From: an uncultured Collinsella sp. | Lineage (GTDB): Bacteria; Actinomycetota; Coriobacteriia; Coriobacteriales; Coriobacteriaceae | Direction of reading: 5' to 3' | Assembly: GCA_902478765.1 (NCBI GenBank) | Contig: CABSMN010000038.1 | Location: 1-8,396, forward strand | DNA length: 8,396 nucleotides | Shown: positions 5,054 through 8,396 of the stretch, piece after piece | Layout: every line of letters begins with the position of its first letter | Numbering within the stretch: the first letter of the stretch is position 1 | The notes under the pieces: generated by a model | Told to the model about the DNA's origin: nothing | Seen by the model: only the letters and a program-made list of their open reading frames with translations | The model's database searches: none | Translations under genes and position numbers: made by a program

Positions 5054-6469
5054 TTATTGCAGCTGCTCTTGAAGAACACTGAGCGACTGAGGGCTCAGGT
5101 CGTCGTATTGTATGAGGACGCGAGATGGAGCGTTCTTAGTCGATGCCCGATCAGCCGTCCACAGGCAATCGGCGATGTTGACATAGGAAATACGAGCGTC
5201 AGCGAGAGCCTTCGCGAAACTCTCCCCCGCCTTGTCCTCGGCCAGGGCAACAGTGCAGTAAAGGCCCGCGTCTGCATGCTCGATCGAGACCTCCCCTGCC
5301 GGAAACGCTTTCCGTACAAGCGCTGCCAGGCCATCGCGTGCCTCGCGAGCACGCACGCGCACGCGGTTAACATGCCGCTCGTAATCACCCGATTCCAGCA
5401 AGCGCGCTAAAGCGACCTGGTCAACAGAGCTCACCGACGAAGCGTAAAAACCAAGGTCGCGCCCAAACCGTTCCATCAGCTCATCGGGCAACACCATGTA
5501 CGCCAAACGCAACGCCGATGAAAGGCTCTTCGAAAACGTGTTGGTATAGATGACCGATTGAGCGGCATCGATCGACGCGAGCGCGGGAATCGGCTTGCCG
5601 GCAAGGCGAAACTCACAATCAAAGTCGTCTTCGATGAGATACCGACCTGGCCGCTCGGCGGCCCAGCTCAGCAACGCATAGCGACGTGCAATGCTTGTCA
5701 CAAGACCGGTCGGATACTGATGAGACGGCATCAGGTGAAGGACATCGGTCCCGGTTTTCTGCAGCGCGCTCAAGTCCACGCCCTCAGCATCCAACGGGAC
5801 ATGCCGCACTTCGCAACCCATGGCCTGATAGATGCGCGTCAAGCGCAAATAGCCTGGATCCTCGACGGCATACACCTTGTCCGCGCCAAGCAACTGAACC
5901 AACATGGTATCGAGCAGCTGGGCGCCCGCACCGATAACGATATTGTCGGGATTGACATTCATGCCCCTTGTCCCGCGCAGATGGTGCGCAATCGCACGTC
6001 GCAGTCGAGCGGTGCCCTGCGCCGGTGCGGGCGAAAAGATTTCACGCTCGTCTTCGGACGTCAGCGTCGCCCGTAGCGCACTTTGCCAAAGCCGCGCCGC
6101 CTCCAAAGCGGAAGGAGAAAGTGCATCGAATCGCTCTGCCTGCCCCATGGCATCATGCGCGCTGGGACCAACAGGAACAGCATCTCGGTCGATATCCCCC
6201 GCAGCCAAAGCCAAAACCGGCGCATCCGGAAGCTCGCACGCGTAGTAGCCGCGACGCGGCATTGAGCAAATATAACCCTCGGCAAGCAACTGGCTATATG
6301 CATTCTCGATGGTAATGACACTGATACCCAGATGACTCGCAAAGGCGCGCTTAGACGGCAGATGCTCCCCTGCCGCAATGCGCCCGGCAACAATATCATC
6401 GCGAATTTGCTGGTAAACATACTCATAGAGCGATGCTTCGCCGCGTTTTTCCAAATTGTAGTCAAGCAC
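5054..6469 (-). CDS. pdxR: MocR-family regulator of PLP synthesis, PdxR-type
   Basis: The 471-residue protein has a GntR-type winged helix (about residues 13-80, with LPSKRAFASHLGISVITIENAY as core) fused through a linker to a fold-type I aminotransferase domain. The aminotransferase part shows SHQYPTG (249-255), IEDDFDCEF (279-287) and the PLP-binding lysine K314 in NTFSKSL. This is the MocR architecture. The gene is divergent from pdxS-pdxT, so it most likely is PdxR, which senses PLP and controls PLP synthesis; that is inferred from position, not tested. The start is GTG at 6469, preceded six bases earlier by AGGTGAT, which pairs well with the 16S tail, and gives the typical MLDYNLEKRG beginning. 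The frame is open to a TTG at 6502 with poor start signals. The domain set is complete, with no sign of decay. Confidence 0.88.
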   Translation of the reverse strand: MLDYNLEKRGEASLYEYVYQQIRDDIVAGRIAAGEHLPSKRAFASHLGISVITIENAYSQLLAEGYICSMPRRGYYACELPDAPVLALAAGDIDRDAVPVGPSAHDAMGQAERFDALSPSALEAARLWQSALRATLTSEDEREIFSPAPAQGTARLRRAIAHHLRGTRGMNVNPDNIVIGAGAQLLDTMLVQLLGADKVYAVEDPGYLRLTRIYQAMGCEVRHVPLDAEGVDLSALQKTGTDVLHLMPSHQYPTGLVTSIARRYALLSWAAERPGRYLIEDDFDCEFRLAGKPIPALASIDAAQSVIYTNTFSKSLSSALRLAYMVLPDELMERFGRDLGFYASSVSSVDQVALARLLESGDYERHVNRVRVRAREARDGLAALVRKAFPAGEVSIEHADAGLYCTVALAEDKAGESFAKALADARISYVNIADCLWTADRASTKNAPSRVLIQYDDLSPQSLSVLQEQLQ

Positions 6470-6614
6470 GAGCCTATCACCTGGCCTTATTAAGTCATTC
6501 AATCTGGTATTACTCTGACCTTGTTATTATCTCGAAAACTGAGTATTTCGCCATACCCAGCTCCCCGATAGGATGTTCCGTCAAGCAATGCACATGTCAA
6601 CCAAGGGAGCAACC
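6470..6614. promoter_or_regulatory. Divergent pdxR / pdxST control region with candidate repeats
   Basis: The 145-base gap must hold both promoters. Three similar words lie on the plus strand: CTGGCCTTATTA (6481-6492), CTGGTATTACT (6504-6514) and CTGACCTTGTTATTA (6515-6529). They may be regulator half-sites, as MocR proteins often bind spaced repeats. TATTAT at 6525-6530 is a possible pdxS -10 (5 of 6) with no good -35, as expected for an activated promoter. The assignment is tentative. Confidence 0.45.
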
Positions 6615-7505
6615 ATGGCAGAACAGACCAGCAAGGCCGATCGCGTCAAACTCAACCGCGAGCTCGCGCAGATGCTCAAGGGCGGCGTCATCATGGACGT
6701 CACCACGCCCGAGCAGGCACGTATCGCCGAGGAGGCAGGCGCCTGCGCCGTCATGGCGCTCGAGCGCATCCCGGCCGACATCCGCGCCGCAGGCGGCGTC
6801 TCGCGCATGAGTGATCCCAAGATGATCAAGGGCATCCAGGAGGCCGTCTCCATCCCCGTTATGGCCAAGTGCCGCATCGGCCACATTGTCGAGGCGCAGA
6901 TCCTGCAGGCCATCGAAATCGACTACATCGACGAATCCGAGGTCCTCTCCCCCGCCGATGATGTCTATCACATCGACAAGACCCAGTTTGACGTGCCGTT
7001 TGTCTGCGGCGCCCGCGATCTGGGCGAGGCGCTGCGCCGTGTTGCCGAGGGCGCCACGATGATTCGCACCAAGGGCGAGCCGGGCACGGGCGACGTCGTT
7101 CAGGCCGTGCGCCATATGCGCAAGATCCAAAAGCAGATCCGCGACGTTGTTGCCCTGCGCGACGACGAGCTCTTTGAGGCAGCCAAGCAGCTGCAGATTC
7201 CGGTTGAGCTGGTGCGCGAGGTCCATGCCACGGGCAAGCTCCCCGTCGTAAACTTTGCCGCCGGCGGAGTCGCGACTCCCGCCGACGCCGCGCTGATGAT
7301 GCAGCTGGGCGCCGAGGGCGTCTTTGTTGGCTCGGGCATCTTTAAGAGCGGCGACCCCGCCAAGCGCGCCGCCGCCATCGTCAAGGCCGTGGCAAACTTC
7401 ACCGACGCCAAGCTCATCGCCGAGCTTTCGGAGGACCTGGGCGAGGCCATGGTGGGCATCAACGCCGACGAAATCGAGATCATCATGGAGGAGCGCGGGC
7501 GCTAG
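6615..7505 (+). CDS. pdxS: Pyridoxal 5'-phosphate synthase subunit PdxS
   Basis: The 296-residue protein is a full-length PdxS (SNZ/Pdx1) TIM barrel. D28 in [12 protein letters not shown]85 in MAKCRIGH and K153 in [11 protein letters not shown] match the catalytic aspartate and the two lysines that carry the sugar and the product intermediate. [10 protein letters not shown] (48-57) and the phosphate-binding [14 protein letters not shown] are conserved. It condenses ribose 5-phosphate, glyceraldehyde 3-phosphate and ammonia to PLP as part of a 12-subunit core that binds 12 PdxT subunits. The ATG at 6615 has AAGGGAG five bases upstream; an in-frame ATG at 6573 lacks such a site and is rejected. 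pdxT follows after 20 bases, so the two form an operon divergent from the MocR regulator. Confidence 0.98.
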   Translation: MAEQTSKADRVKLNRELAQMLKGGVIMDVTTPEQARIAEEAGACAVMALERIPADIRAAGGVSRMSDPKMIKGIQEAVSIPVMAKCRIGHIVEAQILQAIEIDYIDESEVLSPADDVYHIDKTQFDVPFVCGARDLGEALRRVAEGATMIRTKGEPGTGDVVQAVRHMRKIQKQIRDVVALRDDELFEAAKQLQIPVELVREVHATGKLPVVNFAAGGVATPADAALMMQLGAEGVFVGSGIFKSGDPAKRAAAIVKAVANFTDAKLIAELSEDLGEAMVGINADEIEIIMEERGR

Positions 7506-7525
7506 TCCAGCAGAAAGGATCGCAC

Positions 7526-8113
7526 ATGAGCGATTATGCAGACCAAACGGTCGCCGTGCTGGCGGTCCAGGGCGCTTTTGCCGAGCATGAGGCAAGGCTA
7601 TCTGAGCTGGGCGCACGCTGTATTGAGCTGAGGCAGGCGGCTGATTTGAAGCAGAACTTTGACCGTCTGGTACTTCCCGGCGGCGAGTCTACCGTTCAAG
7701 GGAAACTGCTTGATGAGTTGGGCATGCTCGAGGAGCTTCGTACCCGTATCGCTGAAGGCATGCCCGTCCTGGGCACCTGCGCCGGCCTGATTCTGCTGGC
7801 TCACGACCTTGCCGCTCATGACGATAAGGGCACGCCGCGTTTGGCAACCATGGATGTGCTCGTTGAGCGCAATGCCTATGGCAGACAGCTCGGCAGTTTT
7901 CGCACCAAGGGACAGGTAGACGGCATCGACGGTGAAGTGCCGCTGACATTTATCCGCGCGCCCCGCATCGTCGAGGTCCACGGCGACGCCAAGGCCTTGG
8001 CAGAGGTCGATGGCCGCATCGTCGCCGCCCGCCAGGGCAACCAGCTCGGCGTAACCTTCCACCCCGAACTCGATGAAGACACCCGCCTCCACGAACTGTT
8101 CCTACAAATGTAG
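7526..8113 (+). CDS. pdxT: Glutaminase subunit PdxT of PLP synthase
   Basis: The 195-residue protein is a class I glutamine amidotransferase of the PdxT (SNO/Pdx2) type. Marks are AVQGAFAEHE (13-22), LPGGESTVQGKL (50-61), the nucleophile C85 in LGTCAGLILLA, RNAYGRQLGSF, and the H179/E181 pair in TFHPELDED, which completes the catalytic triad. It hydrolyses glutamine and passes ammonia to PdxS through the complex. Length is usual for the family. AAAGGA lies six bases before the ATG. The start is 20 bases after the pdxS stop, so the subunits are made together. VQG after GGEST, where many homologues have TMG, is a mild variation. The stop at 8111-8113 is followed within 13 bases by the first of three large inverted repeats. 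Confidence 0.98.
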   Translation: MSDYADQTVAVLAVQGAFAEHEARLSELGARCIELRQAADLKQNFDRLVLPGGESTVQGKLLDELGMLEELRTRIAEGMPVLGTCAGLILLAHDLAAHDDKGTPRLATMDVLVERNAYGRQLGSFRTKGQVDGIDGEVPLTFIRAPRIVEVHGDAKALAEVDGRIVAARQGNQLGVTFHPELDEDTRLHELFLQM

Positions 8114-8126
8114 GTAGAACAAAAAC

Positions 8127-8190
8127 GAGAGTGGATAATCTCCCACTTTGAGCTTGAATGCAGGCTCAAACCGGGAGATTATCCACTCTC
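8127..8190. repeat. 64-base long inverted repeat after pdxT
   Basis: GAGAGTGGATAATCTCCC (8127-8144) pairs perfectly over 18 bp with 8173-8190. After a 2x2 internal loop, TTTGAGC (8147-8153) pairs with GCTCAAA (8164-8170), leaving a 10-base loop. No T-tract follows (ATCCTATG), so it is not a textbook terminator, although it could stop or protect the pdxST transcript. Length and perfection suggest a palindromic repeat element. Confidence 0.8.
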
Positions 8191-8196
8191 ATCCTA

Positions 8197-8255
8197 TGTA
8201 GTCATTGGGGACGCTCTTAAACGACTACTCAAACAAAACGTTCCCAACGACTACA
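8197..8255. repeat. Second long imperfect inverted repeat
   Basis: TGTAGTCATTGGGGACG (8197-8213) pairs with CGTTCCCAACGACTACA (8239-8255): 15 Watson-Crick pairs, one G-T pair and one mismatch, with a 25-base loop. The loop contains another AACGACTAC (8220-8228) that repeats the right arm (8246-8254), so GTAGTC can pair with either copy. It begins six bases after the previous hairpin ends. Confidence 0.65.
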
Positions 8256-8285
8256 TTGCGATAGACAACCACGTTTGCTCAGATA

Positions 8286-8324
8286 AAACCGACCAAAATA
8301 AACCTGTCCCTTTTTGGTAGGTTT
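8286..8324. repeat. Hairpin with CCTGTCCC loop (copy B)
   Basis: AAACC (8286-8290) and ACCAAAA (8292-8298) pair with GGTTT (8320-8324) and TTTTGGT (8312-8318) across one mismatch: 12 bp with a 13-base loop TAAACCTGTCCCT. AAACCT/AGGTTT (8300-8305 with 8319-8324) is a competing fold. The loop core and overall plan match copy A at 298-332. Confidence 0.65.
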
Positions 8325-8380
8325 GGATCAAGGCGACGCCGATGCTTTGGTACCGACAGACACTATGACCCAATCCGAGG

Positions 8381-8396
8381 CTGTCTCTTATACACA
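8381..8396 (+). other. Probable Nextera mosaic-end adapter remnant (not genomic)
   Basis: The last 16 bases, CTGTCTCTTATACACA, equal the first 16 of the 19-base Tn5 mosaic end used in Nextera libraries. The match begins at a defined point and ends exactly at the sequence edge, as read-through adapter would. Bases 8325-8380 before it show no recognisable gene. Confidence 0.85.

Noticed and set aside
4321..5079. Minus-strand frame of 252 codons opposite rubrerythrin
   Set aside because: It is antisense to the reverse rubrerythrin, runs through its promoter and terminator, and its leucine/glycine-rich product reflects the GC-biased codons opposite.
6467..6502. Upstream TTG start (6502) for the MocR regulator, and the ATG at 6498
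   Set aside because: The TTG lacks a well-placed Shine-Dalgarno and adds residues not typical of the family. The ATG is out of frame and stops after two codons. The GTG at 6469 has AGGTGAT six bases upstream.
6597..7616. Long minus-strand frame (339 codons) opposite pdxS and the start of pdxT
   Set aside because: It is antisense to two unmistakable genes, lacks any family motif, and arises from strong third-position GC bias in pdxS.
8127..8190. CRISPR-like or tRNA-like structure after pdxT
   Set aside because: There is no repeat-spacer periodicity and no cloverleaf; it is a simple long hairpin.

Overview
The window looks like a chromosomal contig end from a GC-rich anaerobic actinobacterium of the class Coriobacteriia, most likely a gut Collinsella or close relative. 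This is an inference from codon choice, from the gene set (ChbG/YdjC deacetylase, reverse rubrerythrin, MocR-type PdxR divergent from pdxS-pdxT) and from the style of the intergenic hairpins. No rRNA, tRNA, CRISPR array or complete mobile element is visible. The last 16 bases match the start of the Nextera transposase mosaic end and are probably not genomic.

Layout. Bases 1-275 (minus) hold the N-terminal part of a ChbG/YdjC-type carbohydrate deacetylase. Bases 340-885 (minus) encode a calcineurin-type metallophosphoesterase. Bases 952-1449 (minus) hold three very small ORFs: a 59-residue acidic/basic protein, a less certain 59-residue Cys-containing ORF, and a 27-residue hydrophobic peptide whose Shine-Dalgarno is buried in a 6-bp hairpin. 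A strong terminator at 1512-1547 closes a two-gene minus-strand operon (iron-dependent alcohol dehydrogenase 2943-4163, then class-3 aldehyde dehydrogenase 1555-2934). A divergent control region at 4164-4419 separates it from a plus-strand reverse rubrerythrin (4420-4980). A bidirectional terminator (5010-5048) lies between the rubrerythrin and the convergent MocR-family regulator (5054-6469). That regulator is divergent from pdxS (6615-7505) and pdxT (7526-8113). Beyond pdxT there is no recognisable gene, only three successive large inverted repeats and the adapter-like end.

How the genes work together. PdxS and PdxT form the DXP-independent pyridoxal 5'-phosphate synthase: PdxT releases ammonia from glutamine and PdxS condenses it with ribose 5-phosphate and glyceraldehyde 3-phosphate. 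The divergent MocR regulator has a PLP-binding aminotransferase domain and is the expected sensor (PdxR). The ADH and ALDH are translationally coupled and can interconvert an alcohol, its aldehyde and the acid with NAD(P); their substrate cannot be read from the sequence. The reverse rubrerythrin is an oxidative-stress peroxidase suited to an anaerobe and has a strong promoter.

The less ordinary signals are in the non-coding and tiny-ORF parts: the hydrophobic peptide with a sequestered ribosome binding site, two distant hairpins that share a CCTGTCCC loop while their stems differ and still pair, a pair of near-identical 14-bp operators upstream of the ADH, and the palindrome cluster after pdxT.
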